Assembly: GCA_025356095.1 (NCBI GenBank)
Contig: JANXUR010000051.1
Location: 1-64,000 of the forward strand
DNA: 64,000 bases
Source of the DNA: Acidobacteriaceae bacterium
Lineage (GTDB): Bacteria; Acidobacteriota; Terriglobia; Terriglobales; Acidobacteriaceae
Direction of reading: 5' to 3'
Shown in pieces: positions 51,432 to 60,484 of the stretch (position 1 is the stretch's first letter; every line of letters begins with the position of its first letter). The translations under genes were made by a program, and so were the position numbers. The notes beneath the pieces were generated by a model. The model ran no database searches and had not been told where the DNA came from. It worked only from the letters and a program-made list of their open reading frames with translations.

Positions 51432-52181
51432 CTACGCTTGCGTGTTGTTGCCAGCCACCGTGCGCAGCTTGCCGGGTAAAAAGTGATACGGCGGCCAGGG
51501 ACCGCTGATTTGCAGTTCGCAGTCGCGGAACTGCTTGGCAGCGATGGTGAACCTGTTTTGGTATTTTTCGATGGACTTGGTGTCAATCAGGTGGGCGATA
51601 TCGAGCAGCATTCCGTCGGCGTTGACCTTTTTGCAGGTAATCTCTTCTTCCAGAGGGCTGAAGAGCCTATGCACCTGCACAGAAAGGGCCTTGGCTTTGG
51701 TTTGGCGCTCACGCTGGCGCTGAGCGCGCTCGCGCAATTTAGTGAGGTACTCGCCGCCGACGCTGGAGGGAAGTTCAATATCGGTCATAGCGCCCTTCAT
51801 GCCATCGCGAACGATGAGTTTGAGGCGCATTTCGGCTTTGCCACGCAAGCGATCCACGCTTTCTACAAAGGCCTTGCGATTGGTGCGCACGGCTTGGCGG
51901 AGGGATTCATCGCTGTCGAACACGGTTCCAAAACGGAAAGGAAGCACGGTACCGCTGCGGAAGCAGTGGCTGACCACGCGGGCGTGCTCGAGCATAGCCT
52001 TTTCGGGCAGCAGGCCTTGGTTCTCAAGTTCACTGACGACTACGCTGAAATCACCGCTGGGATAGCTGAATACGGGAGAGTTTTCGATGCCTTGAGCGCC
52101 GTCCAAAAGACAAGGGCGGCGGCTGCGGACTCCATGGTTGAAGTGCTGCTGTTCAGTGATGCAGTACGCGTACCACGCCAT
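51432..52181 (-). CDS. Gas vesicle protein GvpF/GvpL-like (orphan)
   Basis: This 249-residue protein shows the GvpL/GvpF pattern. A short AWYAYCITEQQ strand comes first, then HARVVSHCFRSGTVLPFRFGTVF, a coiled-coil helix (LTKLRERAQRQRERQ) and the C-terminal hallmark ISGPWPPYHF. GvpF and GvpL help assemble gas vesicles, but no gvpA or other gvp gene lies in the window, so its role here is open. AAAGGTGG lies about nine bases before ATG 52181. A terminator follows. Confidence 0.78.
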   Translation of the reverse strand: MAWYAYCITEQQHFNHGVRSRRPCLLDGAQGIENSPVFSYPSGDFSVVVSELENQGLLPEKAMLEHARVVSHCFRSGTVLPFRFGTVFDSDESLRQAVRTNRKAFVESVDRLRGKAEMRLKLIVRDGMKGAMTDIELPSSVGGEYLTKLRERAQRQRERQTKAKALSVQVHRLFSPLEEEITCKKVNADGMLLDIAHLIDTKSIEKYQNRFTIAAKQFRDCELQISGPWPPYHFLPGKLRTVAGNNTQA

Positions 52182-52543
52182 GCAGTTTTTCCACCTTTTG
52201 CCGGGCCGTTGAGAACCGTCCCGGTTATGTCAAAACCGACTCGTGCCTGGAGAAATGAGTCCCAGATAGACAGCTTATAAAATTTTGATGAATTCTAACC
52301 AGAGCCGAGACTGGAGGCATATAGCACCAGGCCCAATTCGGATATTAAAGCGGATTCATGAGTCTTTGCAACCTTTTGCACAGCAAAAGCATCACTGTGC
52401 GCCCTGGTTTGCACCCAAAAAGCGAGGCTAACTGGTTTGCACTATGTTGCAGAAAAGACACACTGAGGTGATAGGGCCACGTGCGGAATGGTGTTGCACA
52501 AAATTATGCAAGTGAATGCAGGCTTAGGGGGTTAACGAATCGG
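52182..52543. other. Intergenic region, no gene
   Basis: These 362 bases lie between the GvpF/L-like start and the aroDE stop. I see no gene, clear promoter or strong hairpin here. Confidence 0.55.
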
Positions 52544-54247
52544 TCAGCGCTTTTTGGCAGCGCTCTTTTTAGCCGGGGCAGCCTTGCGCGCATTCGCGGA
52601 TTTCGGCTTGGTGGGTGCGGTTTTAGGGGCCACAATCTTTTTTTCTGCTTTCTTTGCCGGAGCCGGTCTTTTCTGCTCGCTTGCCTGGGCTGCACGGGCT
52701 GTGGCGCGAGCGGTGGCACGCTCTGCGAGAGCCATTGATACCACCCGCTGCATCTCGTCCACGGGGGCGGGTTTACCCGTCCAGATCTCAAACTGACGCG
52801 CGCCCTGATGCACGAACATCTCGGAACCGGGGATGATCGCCAGGCCCTTGGCTCGGGCCATTTTCACCAGCGGGGTCTCTGCTGGGTCGTAAACCATCTC
52901 AAACAGGATGCGGGCGTTGATTTCCTCGGGTTGCAGCGGCGATTCGTTCGACTTATCCATGCCCACCGGTGTGGCGTTGATGATGACGTCGAATTGCAGC
53001 TTTTTGAGGTCGGCGCGTTTGGCGATTTTGGCGCCAGCCTGACGGGCGAGCTTTTGAGCTTTCTCTGGGGTGCGGTTGCAGATAAAAACTTCGGCACCGC
53101 GCTCGGTGAGGGCAAAAACAGCGGCGCGGGCTGCGCCTCCGGCACCCAGCACCAAAACCTTCAAGCCTTCCACGGGCAGGCGATTTTGCAAAGGCCGCAG
53201 CACTCCGGCGGTGTCTGTGTTAAAGCCGTAGAGTTTGCCATCCTGACCGCGTACCACGGTGTTGCAAGCACCGGTTTTCTGGGTATGAACGTCAGAGTTG
53301 TCGAGGTGTTCCACGATGGCCTGCTTGTAGGGCATGGTCACGCTGAAGCCCTGAATGGGGATTTGGCGGACGCAGGCGAGAAAGTCGTCAAGCTTCTTGG
53401 CGTGCAGCGGTAAATAAACGGCATTGACGGTCTCGCGGCGAAGGGCAGCGTTCATGATGGCGGGCGAGAGCGAATGGCTGACCGGGTCGCCCAGCACACC
53501 GTAGACCTTGGTGGCGGCGTCCACTTGATCAATCCGGTACACATCATGCAGGGTGCGGGCGGCAACTTGTCCGGGAGCAGTCTCTTCGCCAGCCGTGGCG
53601 GCGGCAAAGGTAAAGATGCTGCCTCCGCGAACGGCGAGAATCCGGCTGATGATGCCTTGCTCGCCCATGCAGACGCCCAGCATCTGGTGATGCTCGCCCT
53701 GTTCTTCCAGAAAGCGCATCATCTCCACGTTGTCATGCAGACAGGTAGCGGTGGAGACGACTTTGTAAAAGTCGGCAGGCAGACTTTGCATGAGCGAAAA
53801 ATGCTCGCGCAGCTTGCGCGTGGATTTGTAGTCGTGGAAGGAGAGGATGACTGCCGTCTGCTCCCGCAGCTTGTTGATATGCGCAGGTTTCAACTGAGAC
53901 GCAGTCTCCAGTTCGAGGTCCACCATATGGCAGGCCAATGAGGCCGCCTTGTTCAGGATTTGCATCTGCGCCTGAATGGTGCCTTTGAACTTGCCACCGC
54001 CCACCGTGCGGCGGCACGTGGCTACGATGACCGCCTCGGGATGGAGTTCGAGGAACGGACGCAGGCGCGGAAAAATCTGCGGGGGATCTTTCAAGTAATC
54101 GAGGCGCAGTTCGAGGAAGGGATTCTCCCGCACCAGTGCTTCCGCCTTCTCGATCATGGCGGCGGGGTCATCTGCAATGACCGCGACACAGACGCGGGGG
54201 AGGCGGCGAGTGTTGATCCGCGACAATCGAATTGGGCCGGTACTCAT
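52544..54247 (-). CDS. Fused 3-dehydroquinate dehydratase / shikimate dehydrogenase
   Basis: This 567-residue bifunctional enzyme covers two shikimate-pathway steps. The N-terminal type I dehydratase has a SFHDYKST His and a FYKVVSTAT Schiff-base Lys. The C-terminal dehydrogenase has GDPVSHSLSP, GFSVTMPYKQ (catalytic Lys), NTDTAG (Asp) and a NADP-binding GAGGAARAA loop. The order AroD-AroE matches plant and acidobacterial fusions. A tail of about 65 residues, rich in Lys, Ala and Pro, follows the last helix. ATG 54247 is used since the conserved start begins there; another ATG lies 12 codons upstream. Confidence 0.95.
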   Translation of the reverse strand: MSTGPIRLSRINTRRLPRVCVAVIADDPAAMIEKAEALVRENPFLELRLDYLKDPPQIFPRLRPFLELHPEAVIVATCRRTVGGGKFKGTIQAQMQILNKAASLACHMVDLELETASQLKPAHINKLREQTAVILSFHDYKSTRKLREHFSLMQSLPADFYKVVSTATCLHDNVEMMRFLEEQGEHHQMLGVCMGEQGIISRILAVRGGSIFTFAAATAGEETAPGQVAARTLHDVYRIDQVDAATKVYGVLGDPVSHSLSPAIMNAALRRETVNAVYLPLHAKKLDDFLACVRQIPIQGFSVTMPYKQAIVEHLDNSDVHTQKTGACNTVVRGQDGKLYGFNTDTAGVLRPLQNRLPVEGLKVLVLGAGGAARAAVFALTERGAEVFICNRTPEKAQKLARQAGAKIAKRADLKKLQFDVIINATPVGMDKSNESPLQPEEINARILFEMVYDPAETPLVKMARAKGLAIIPGSEMFVHQGARQFEIWTGKPAPVDEMQRVVSMALAERATARATARAAQASEQKRPAPAKKAEKKIVAPKTAPTKPKSANARKAAPAKKSAAKKR

Positions 54248-54514
54248 CAGATTGAAACCGCCAGCGCAGCGAAAGGAATACACGTTCCGCCACGGACGGA
54301 GATGGCGCGAATATTACAGGTGTGAGCCTGTGGATGCAACCCCCGGGGGCGAGGACGTCTATGACTCGACAACTATGCTCGACAAAGGCGGCACCCAAAA
54401 CAGCCGGGCTGGAAGGCCAAAAACACCCTCCCCTTGGGTAACTTGAACGGGTGGCGGGGAGGTGATAGCGTCCGCTTAAGGGCGGGTGTGAAGCCCCGTG
54501 GGGAGGCTCGCAAG

Positions 54515-55582
54515 ATGGCTCGCAAAATGAACAAAACAGGTATTTTAGCTTCGATTGTGGCGTTGGTGCTAGGGGTGGGTTTCGGGGCGCAAATGGGGCT
54601 GGCGCAAGCTACTGGCGGTGAAAATGGGGTGGTGCCGGGGGCACCAAAGGACGCAGCGGCGATCACGCATCCCGTGGCGCGTATGAAGACGCCAACCTAT
54701 GCGGATGTTTATTGCGCTGGTTTTATTGCGCCCAAACCGGCGGCAGCGTGGCAGGGAGCGGCTGTGTCATCTGGGCCGGGGGCGGGTGCTGGCTTTGCGG
54801 CTGGCGGGGTGCACACGCCGAACACCACCAAGTTTGTGAATGGCGACCTAATCTATCTGGCGGGCGCGGGCTATCAGGTGGGGCAGCGGGTGATGCTGGT
54901 GCGGGAGCTAAGCCACTACGAGCGGTTTGCGCTGTTCCCGGAGCAGGCGGCGCAGATTGCGGCCGCCGGGCGGCCTTATGCTGATTTGGGGCAGGCGCGG
55001 GTGGTGGATACGCGCAGCAAGCTGGCGATTGCGCATGTGGACTACACCTGCGAGCCGATGGCTCCCGGTGATGTGGTTCTGCCGATGGAAGAGCGCGGCC
55101 AGCCGGAGCCGCAGGAGCCGTTTGCGTTTGATCGCTTCGCCCCGCCGGGCAACGGGCTGAGGGGTAGGATTCTGCTGGCACGGGATTCTGATGAACTTCT
55201 GGGCACAGGGGCGGCGGTTTACTTAAATGTGGGCGAGGGGCAGGGGGTGAAAGTCGGCGATCACTTCCGCATTCGGCGGGCGTATGCCGCAGACTTGCGG
55301 GATGCTGCGGACTCACTCAGCTTTATGGCAGAGAATGGCGAAGTGAACCAGAAGCACACGCCGAAGATCGAGCCGGGAAACACGTCAACGGGTAGTGGGG
55401 CCAGTGGGGCACAGACTTCGCGGAAGAAACGCAATCAGCAGCCGGTGATTGATGTGTCGGACTTACCCTCGCGTGGACTGGGCGAAATGGTGATTGTGCA
55501 TGTAACTGCCACTAGTGCCACGGGCGTCATTGGCTTCGCGCTCGAAGATATCCATGTAGGGGATGAGGTAGAGCGGGAGTAA
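54515..55582 (+). CDS. Secreted protein with FlgT-C-like C-terminal region
   Basis: This 355-residue protein has a signal peptide (ILASIVALVLGVGFGAQMGLAQ). Two strand-rich regions follow; the second (VYLNVGEGQGVKVGDHFRIRR, then GEMVIVHVTATSATG with IHVGDEVE) resembles the FlgT C-terminal/Slr0488-type beta fold seen in periplasmic or cell-envelope proteins. Between them is a short low-complexity linker. The function is not known. GGGGAGG lies nine bases before ATG 54515. It is transcribed away from aroDE. Confidence 0.7.
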   Translation: MARKMNKTGILASIVALVLGVGFGAQMGLAQATGGENGVVPGAPKDAAAITHPVARMKTPTYADVYCAGFIAPKPAAAWQGAAVSSGPGAGAGFAAGGVHTPNTTKFVNGDLIYLAGAGYQVGQRVMLVRELSHYERFALFPEQAAQIAAAGRPYADLGQARVVDTRSKLAIAHVDYTCEPMAPGDVVLPMEERGQPEPQEPFAFDRFAPPGNGLRGRILLARDSDELLGTGAAVYLNVGEGQGVKVGDHFRIRRAYAADLRDAADSLSFMAENGEVNQKHTPKIEPGNTSTGSGASGAQTSRKKRNQQPVIDVSDLPSRGLGEMVIVHVTATSATGVIGFALEDIHVGDEVERE

Positions 55583-55611
55583 GGCGTTCGCGCTAGAACG
55601 TAAAAGAAAGA

Positions 55612-55648
55612 CCCCACCCTAAGCGCAAAGAACGCGCTTAGGGTGGGG
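55612..55648. repeat. Palindromic repeat element, copy 1
   Basis: A perfect 15-bp stem (CCCCACCCTAAGCGC, 55612-55626, with 55634-55648) has a 7-base loop AAAGAAC. The same loop and nearly the same arms recur at 56478, on the other side of the next gene. Flanking AGAAAGA and CACCCGGC are also shared. Confidence 0.92.
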
Positions 55649-55691
55649 CACCCGGCGCAGGATGGAGTACCCGGTTGGAATCCCCAACTGA

Positions 55692-56348
55692 CTAGGTGGT
55701 TGCCACAGGACTCACCATGCGTACGGCATGCTGTATCTTGGAAATCGCAGACAAGTGGTACTGTAAGTAGATTTCCGTGAAGAAAAAGGTCATGACGCCG
55801 CTGAGTTTGTAAGGTGCGCCGAGGTCAGAGTAGGCTTGTTCGATGGCGCTTTTTACTTCAAAGCGAGGCATGATGAACAGGATGCTTGCCGCGAAAATCA
55901 TGAGCGGAAACAGAAGCACCAGCGTGCCTTCTTGTTGTTTGACTCCTGGGGAGAAGATGGTGACGAGGGCTCCAAGAAGAAAAAGCGGCATACCAATCCA
56001 GTAAAGCTGCATTGCCTTGCAAGAAGCGTCCACACGTCGCGCCCACTGCGCCTGCACGATAGCCCATGGAAAAGTGAACAAGAAACTCAAGATGGACGAC
56101 AGCACCAGCACAATGGCCCAATGAAGATCGGGTGCGTTTGCCGTTGTGATGCCTGCGTAGCCCGCGGTGGGCTGAATCGCAGGCTCGGCTGGCGCGGCAG
56201 CTACGGTGTATAGGGGCACCCATGCGGAGCAGTTTTCTTCGCGCGCCATGTCAGTGGGTGCGATGTTACCGGTGCCTAGATAGCGACGGATATCTTCGAT
56301 CGAATATGGGCCAAACTCCTGCTTGCCTCGCCGAACAAAGTACTTCAT
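55692..56348 (-). CDS. GYF-domain (DUF4339) membrane protein
   Basis: This 218-residue protein starts with a GYF_2-like domain (KYFVRRGKQEFGPYSIEDIR and IAPTDMAREENCSAWVPL). A linker is followed by three transmembrane helices (IVLVLSSILSFLFTFPWAIV, YWIGMPLFLLGALVTIF and LVLLFPLMIFAASILF). GYF_2 domains bind proline-rich partners or act as sensors; the role here is unknown. GGAGAG lies five bases before ATG 56348. It is flanked on both sides by copies of one palindromic repeat. Confidence 0.75.
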   Translation of the reverse strand: MKYFVRRGKQEFGPYSIEDIRRYLGTGNIAPTDMAREENCSAWVPLYTVAAAPAEPAIQPTAGYAGITTANAPDLHWAIVLVLSSILSFLFTFPWAIVQAQWARRVDASCKAMQLYWIGMPLFLLGALVTIFSPGVKQQEGTLVLLFPLMIFAASILFIMPRFEVKSAIEQAYSDLGAPYKLSGVMTFFFTEIYLQYHLSAISKIQHAVRMVSPVATT

Positions 56349-56477
56349 AACTCTCCTCTGGAAAATTGAGCCTGTACCCTCGAGCAACTGTGGCTGGCGC
56401 TGAGAGTACGGGAAGTCGAGTAAGTTTGCAAGAAGTTAGTGTGGGGCACCATGCGCGGTTCAGCTAGCAACGAAAGA

Positions 56478-56514
56478 CCCCACCGTAAGCGCAAAGAACG
56501 CGCTTAGGATGGGG
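56478..56514. repeat. Palindromic repeat element, copy 2
   Basis: Arms 56478-56492 and 56500-56514 share the loop AAAGAAC and most of the stem with copy 1, but one arm pair has a mismatch. It lies between the GYF-domain gene and pgsA. Confidence 0.9.
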
Positions 56515-56530
56515 CACCCGGCATGCGGCT

Positions 56531-57286
56531 TTACTTCTTCGCTGAACTGGCTTGCGAACTGGCTTGCGAACTGGCGTGCGAATTGGCTGGCGGCGGCGGA
56601 GTGGCGCGCGGCGCGCGGCTTAGCACGAAGCTCTGCTTGCGGCTGGGGTCGGCACCGTGCTGCACCTGTCCCCAGAAGGCACGGAAGTAGTCAAAGGCGC
56701 TATAGAGGCTCAAGGCGACCATCACCCAGATGGAAATCACGGCGATCCAGTGCACGGGCAGAAAAATGCTGAAGCCAGCCGGCACCACGACTTCGCTGGG
56801 CGCAGTCAGCGGATTGGTCCACGGAAAGAACTGCCAGCTAAACCAGCGATGGTCGAGAATGCAGGCGACGACGGAGACGATCTGCACCGTCATTTTGGCT
56901 TTGCCGAGGTCGCTGGCGGCGATGGTGTAGCCCTCGTTGGCGGCGATGGTGCGCAAGCCACTCACCAGAAATTCACGGGCCACGATGATGACCGCGATCC
57001 AGGCGGGCACCATGTCTGAATTGAACTGAACCAAGGCGATGAAGACGGCGCATACCAGCAGCTTGTCGGCAAGCGGGTCGAGCAACATGCCGAGGGTGGT
57101 GACCTGATTATTACGGCGGGCGAGGTAGCCATCAATGCCATCGGTGATGGAGGCAAGGATGAAGATGGTGCTGGCCACCAGCTCCTTAATGCCGAAGACG
57201 CTGGAGAGTTCGGCACTGGCCAGGAGCCAGATGATAAGCGGCACCGCCACGATGCGCGAGAACGTTATGGTGTTGGGCAGATTCAC
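56531..57286 (-). CDS. pgsA: CDP-diacylglycerol-glycerol-3-phosphate phosphatidyltransferase
   Basis: This 251-residue membrane enzyme makes phosphatidylglycerol phosphate, the first step to phosphatidylglycerol and cardiolipin. MNLPNTITFSRIVAVPLIIW at the start, the signature DGIDGYLARRNNQVTTLG with MLLDPLADK, and the LLVCAVFIALV helix are typical. The C-terminal 35 residues are a non-membrane Pro/Ser tail with repeated ASSQ units. The start at 57286 matches the family N-terminus. Confidence 0.93.
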   Translation of the reverse strand: MNLPNTITFSRIVAVPLIIWLLASAELSSVFGIKELVASTIFILASITDGIDGYLARRNNQVTTLGMLLDPLADKLLVCAVFIALVQFNSDMVPAWIAVIIVAREFLVSGLRTIAANEGYTIAASDLGKAKMTVQIVSVVACILDHRWFSWQFFPWTNPLTAPSEVVVPAGFSIFLPVHWIAVISIWVMVALSLYSAFDYFRAFWGQVQHGADPSRKQSFVLSRAPRATPPPPANSHASSQASSQASSAKK

Positions 57287-57454
57287 AATGCGCGCATCGG
57301 TTGCAACTGGTGGAACTGGTGGAACTGGTTGAACGGTTGAGATGGAAAGTCTAGAGGCTGATTATTACGCACAGCGAAGAACGGAGCAACCGCAAGAGTG
57401 CTTGCTGGTGGAAACGAATGGCCGCTGATGAGCAGGAAGGGGCAGGTTTGCAGC

Positions 57455-57493
57455 GAAACGCCCCGCCCAAGCGGGGCTTGGGCGGGGCGTTTC
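57455..57493 (-). terminator. Long hairpin after the YidB-like gene
   Basis: A perfect 17-bp stem (57455-57471 with 57477-57493) has a 5-base loop. It sits just downstream of the YidB-like gene on the minus strand. The following T-run is weak. Confidence 0.65.
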
Positions 57494-57515
57494 GGGGCGA
57501 CCGGACATGATTCGG

Positions 57516-57953
57516 TTAGCCGTTCTTCTGGCCGAAGGCCTGGAGCAGCGATGCACCCATAGACATGAGGTCAGTGCCCGCCGCGGGAGCTTGGCCGTTG
57601 GGCGTGACGTGATTGATGACCATAGGCAGCAACTGTGCCATGACCGTATGAGCGATTTCTGGCGAGATTCCGGCTTTGGCAGCGAAAGAATCGAGTAGGC
57701 CGCTGTTGCCGAGTGCGCTTTGAATCTGGTCGCCAGAGATGGGAGCATTGGGGCCGCCGCCAACCCAAGAGCTAAAAGCGCCGCCGAGGCCGCCTTGTTC
57801 AAAGGCGGATGCCAGACCCTGAACGCCTCCGGGATGTTCGTTAATAGCCTGCAGCAAGGCACCGGCTGCGCCTCCCATGTTGGTGCCGCCAGCCTGACTT
57901 TGGCCACCGAGGAGGCTACCAATGCCTCCAGCGAGATCGTCGAGCAAACCCAT
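57516..57953 (-). CDS. YidB-like protein (DUF937)
   Basis: This 145-residue Gly-rich protein has no signal peptide. It matches the YidB/DUF937 pattern: MGLLDDLAGGIGSLLGG, then LLQAINEHPGGVQGLASAF and GDQIQSALGNSGLLDSFAAK. The function is unknown; it is abundant in many bacteria. AGGAG lies seven bases before ATG 57953. Confidence 0.85.
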   Translation of the reverse strand: MGLLDDLAGGIGSLLGGQSQAGGTNMGGAAGALLQAINEHPGGVQGLASAFEQGGLGGAFSSWVGGGPNAPISGDQIQSALGNSGLLDSFAAKAGISPEIAHTVMAQLLPMVINHVTPNGQAPAAGTDLMSMGASLLQAFGQKNG

Positions 57954-58060
57954 AGTGTTCTCCTAGAAATAAATGCAGCGTGAAGTGGGTGGTTGAAGAG
58001 CTGTCCGGCAGAGTTGCCTTCTTGCATTCTGCGGGACAGAGCGATTCGGAAGAGTGGACG

Positions 58061-58390
58061 CTACTTCTGTTTGGCGATCACCTTGGTGGCAATTTTCTTG
58101 TAAGTGGCCGCAGGGATGATCTTCTTCTTGGTGAGATCGGTCTTGGCCTTGTAAGGACGACCGTCAATGATCTTCTGCGAATAGGCATCGCCGATACCGG
58201 GCAACGCGGAGAGCTGCTCTTTGGTGGCCGAGTTCAGGTCAACCAGATCGGCCATCGGTGCGGCGGCCGGGGCGGCCTTGGTGGGTTTGGCTTTTGCTGG
58301 CGCCGCGGCGGCTTGGGCAAAGCCCATGCTGCCAAGGAGGCCAAGAGCCAGGACGGTTGCGAGCATGCGAGCGAAAAATGAAGGATTCAT
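58061..58390 (-). CDS. Secreted helix-hairpin-helix (ComEA-like) protein
   Basis: This 109-residue protein has a signal peptide (cleavage near GFAQA), an Ala/Pro/Lys linker and a ComEA-like HhH domain: [39 protein letters not shown]. ComEA binds incoming DNA in the periplasm of competent cells, but short HhH proteins like this one are widespread and the role is not fixed. The gene starts nine bases after the stop of the next secreted protein, in the same direction. Confidence 0.85.
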   Translation of the reverse strand: MNPSFFARMLATVLALGLLGSMGFAQAAAAPAKAKPTKAAPAAAPMADLVDLNSATKEQLSALPGIGDAYSQKIIDGRPYKAKTDLTKKKIIPAATYKKIATKVIAKQK

Positions 58391-58399
58391 GGGGATCCG

Positions 58400-58924
58400 T
58401 TACTCCTTTTTGGCAGCGGAATAGCCAGCGGCCTTGGCTTCGGCTTCAGTCATGAACTTGCCTTCTTTGGTCTTGCCGTACCACTGGCCGCCCTTATGGT
58501 AAACCTTGGTGTTGGTGTTTACCCAGACCTTGCCAGAGGATTTGGCGGAGGCGATATCGGCGTCGGAAGCATTGTTGGCCGGAGCCGGAGCTTTTTTGGC
58601 GGCGGGCGCGGCTTTGGCGGGCGCGCCAGCGGCGGCGGGGGTAGCAGCCATCGGCTTGGCCATTGGAGCGGCAGCGGCAGCCGGAGCAGCGGCAGGTGCA
58701 GCGGCAGGAGCCGTAGCTTCGGCAGCCTTCTTTGCCTTCTTGGACTTCTTGGGAGTGGTGTTGGCGTCAGCAGCCTTGGCGTCAGTGGTGGTGGCATCTG
58801 CGGCGGCGGCGGTATCGTCAGCAGCCTTTTTCTTTTTCTTGGCGAAGGCCGGGTCGGCGGAAACAGCAAAGGCTAGGCCGAGGACGATCAGTGCGGCCAG
58901 ACTGCGGTGAAATAGACTCTTCAT
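58400..58924 (-). CDS. Secreted Ala-rich protein with a WVNTxxxVYHKGG-type C-terminus
   Basis: This 174-residue protein has a signal peptide ([17 protein letters not shown]), then a long Lys/Ala/Pro low-complexity part. A compact C-terminal domain follows: [20 protein letters not shown] with [15 protein letters not shown]. In related proteins this domain often occurs near secreted HhH or nuclease genes; it may bind a metal or cell-wall ligand. ATG 58924 has GAGGAG about 12 bases upstream. It is upstream of and probably cotranscribed with the HhH gene. Confidence 0.7.
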   Translation of the reverse strand: MKSLFHRSLAALIVLGLAFAVSADPAFAKKKKKAADDTAAAADATTTDAKAADANTTPKKSKKAKKAAEATAPAAAPAAAPAAAAAPMAKPMAATPAAAGAPAKAAPAAKKAPAPANNASDADIASAKSSGKVWVNTNTKVYHKGGQWYGKTKEGKFMTEAEAKAAGYSAAKKE

Positions 58925-59161
58925 GGTGTGTACGTTCTCCTCGTTTGAAATTTCCCCCAGCAAGCAAAACCCAGCGTGACGATGCAAAAACACTGAGGCT
59001 AGGCAGCGCCAGACGCTCCCCATTGGGTGCCGAGGGGAAGGCTTGGCGAACCGGCAGGGCGGCATCTACCGGCTCTGCGGGCCTGTTTGACAAGGGCGAC
59101 TAATGATGCCAGCCGCGGGACGCGGAGTCAACTGCGGAATGCGGATGCCCCCGAAACAGTG

Positions 59162-59191
59162 TGGCCCACCTGCCAAGATGCGGGTGGGCCA
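59162..59191 (-). terminator. Hairpin after the glutamate dehydrogenase gene
   Basis: TGGCCCACC (59162-59170) pairs with GGTGGGCCA (59183-59191). It lies about 30 bases downstream of the gdh stop on the minus strand, with a weak T-rich tail. Confidence 0.55.
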
Positions 59192-59221
59192 AAGGGTGTT
59201 GTTCACAGGGCAGAGCCGGTA

Positions 59222-60484
59222 CTAAGCGTACAGGCCGCGCTGTTTGAGGGTGTAAGCCACGCGGTCAATCGCCAGCATGTACGCAGCAATGCGGTTGTTG
59301 ACGTTGTGCAATTCGGCATACTTCACCACGTTTTCAAACGAGCTGCGCATGATGTGGTCAAGTTCTTCGTTGACTGTGGATTCCTTCCAGAAGTAGCCCT
59401 GGCGATCCTGCACCCACTCGAAATAGCTGGCGGTGACGCCGCCCGCGTTGGCGAGGATGTCGGGAATCACAAAAACCTTGTTGGCAGCGAGAATGTCATC
59501 GGCGGCAGCGGTGGTGGGGCCGTTGGCACCTTCCACCAGAATCTTGGCCTTGATTTGGGCTGCGTTCTGGCTGGTGATGACGTTTTCTGTGGCAGCGGGC
59601 ACCAATACATCGCAGTTGGACGTCAACAAGTCGGCAGTGGAGATTTCGTCCCCGCCCGGGAAGCCGTCGAAGGTTTTGTTGGCAGCGTGGTAAACGAGCA
59701 AAGCTTCAATATCAATACCCCTGGGATTGATGACGCCACCGCCGATTTCGCCGACGCCAATGACCTTGTAACCGGCACGGTGCATCAACTTGGCGGCGTT
59801 GGAGCCCACGTTGCCGAAGCCCTGCACAATCACCGTCGTATCAGGGCGGCTCATGCCGAGCTTCTTGATCGCTTCATCAGTCACCACCCAGACGCCACGT
59901 CCGGTGGCCTCTACGCGACCACGCGATCCGCCAATGTTGATCGGCTTGCCGGTAACCACGGCGGTCACGGTGCGGTGCATATGCATGGAGTAGGTATCCA
60001 TGATCCATGCCATAGTCTGCGAATTGGTGTTCATGTCGGGTGCGGGGACGTCTTTGTCTGGCCCGATGAAGTCAATGATCTCCGCGGTATAGCGGCGGGT
60101 CATGCGCTCCAGTTCACCTTGCGACATCTGCTGGGGGTTGCAGATGACGCCGCCCTTGGCGCCACCGAAGGGGATATCCACCACGGCGCACTTCCACGTC
60201 ATCCAAGCAGCCAGAGCGCGGACTTCTTCAATGCTGACGTCCGGTGCATAGCGGATGCCGCCTTTGCCGGGGCCGCGCGCTACAGAGTGCTGAATGCGAT
60301 AGCCAGTGAAGACTTCAATGGTGCCATTGTCCATGGCAACAGGAACGTAAACGGTGATTTCACGGCTGGGAAGACTGAGGATCTTCCACAGGCCTGGATC
60401 GAGGTTGAGTTTTTGGGCTGCGAGCTCGAAACGCGCGGATTGCGCCTTCCACGGATTAGTTTCTTGCGAAGCAAAATTACTCAT
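59222..60484 (-). CDS. Glutamate dehydrogenase (Glu/Leu/Phe/Val family)
   Basis: This 420-residue hexamer-type enzyme interconverts glutamate and 2-oxoglutarate plus ammonia with NAD(P). The motif [12 protein letters not shown] holds the catalytic Lys; the substrate site includes [12 protein letters not shown] and, in the next part, PAPDMNTN. The Rossmann loop is [11 protein letters not shown] and the end reads [17 protein letters not shown]. Coenzyme choice is not clear from the loop alone. The start ATG 60484 is fixed by the family N-terminus. Confidence 0.93.
   Translation of the reverse strand: MSNFASQETNPWKAQSARFELAAQKLNLDPGLWKILSLPSREITVYVPVAMDNGTIEVFTGYRIQHSVARGPGKGGIRYAPDVSIEEVRALAAWMTWKCAVVDIPFGGAKGGVICNPQQMSQGELERMTRRYTAEIIDFIGPDKDVPAPDMNTNSQTMAWIMDTYSMHMHRTVTAVVTGKPINIGGSRGRVEATGRGVWVVTDEAIKKLGMSRPDTTVIVQGFGNVGSNAAKLMHRAGYKVIGVGEIGGGVINPRGIDIEALLVYHAANKTFDGFPGGDEISTADLLTSNCDVLVPAATENVITSQNAAQIKAKILVEGANGPTTAAADDILAANKVFVIPDILANAGGVTASYFEWVQDRQGYFWKESTVNEELDHIMRSSFENVVKYAELHNVNNRIAAYMLAIDRVAYTLKQRGLYA

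Noticed and set aside
51120-51508. Short frames on both strands between terminators
   Set aside because: They overlap repeats and hairpins and show no protein-like pattern.
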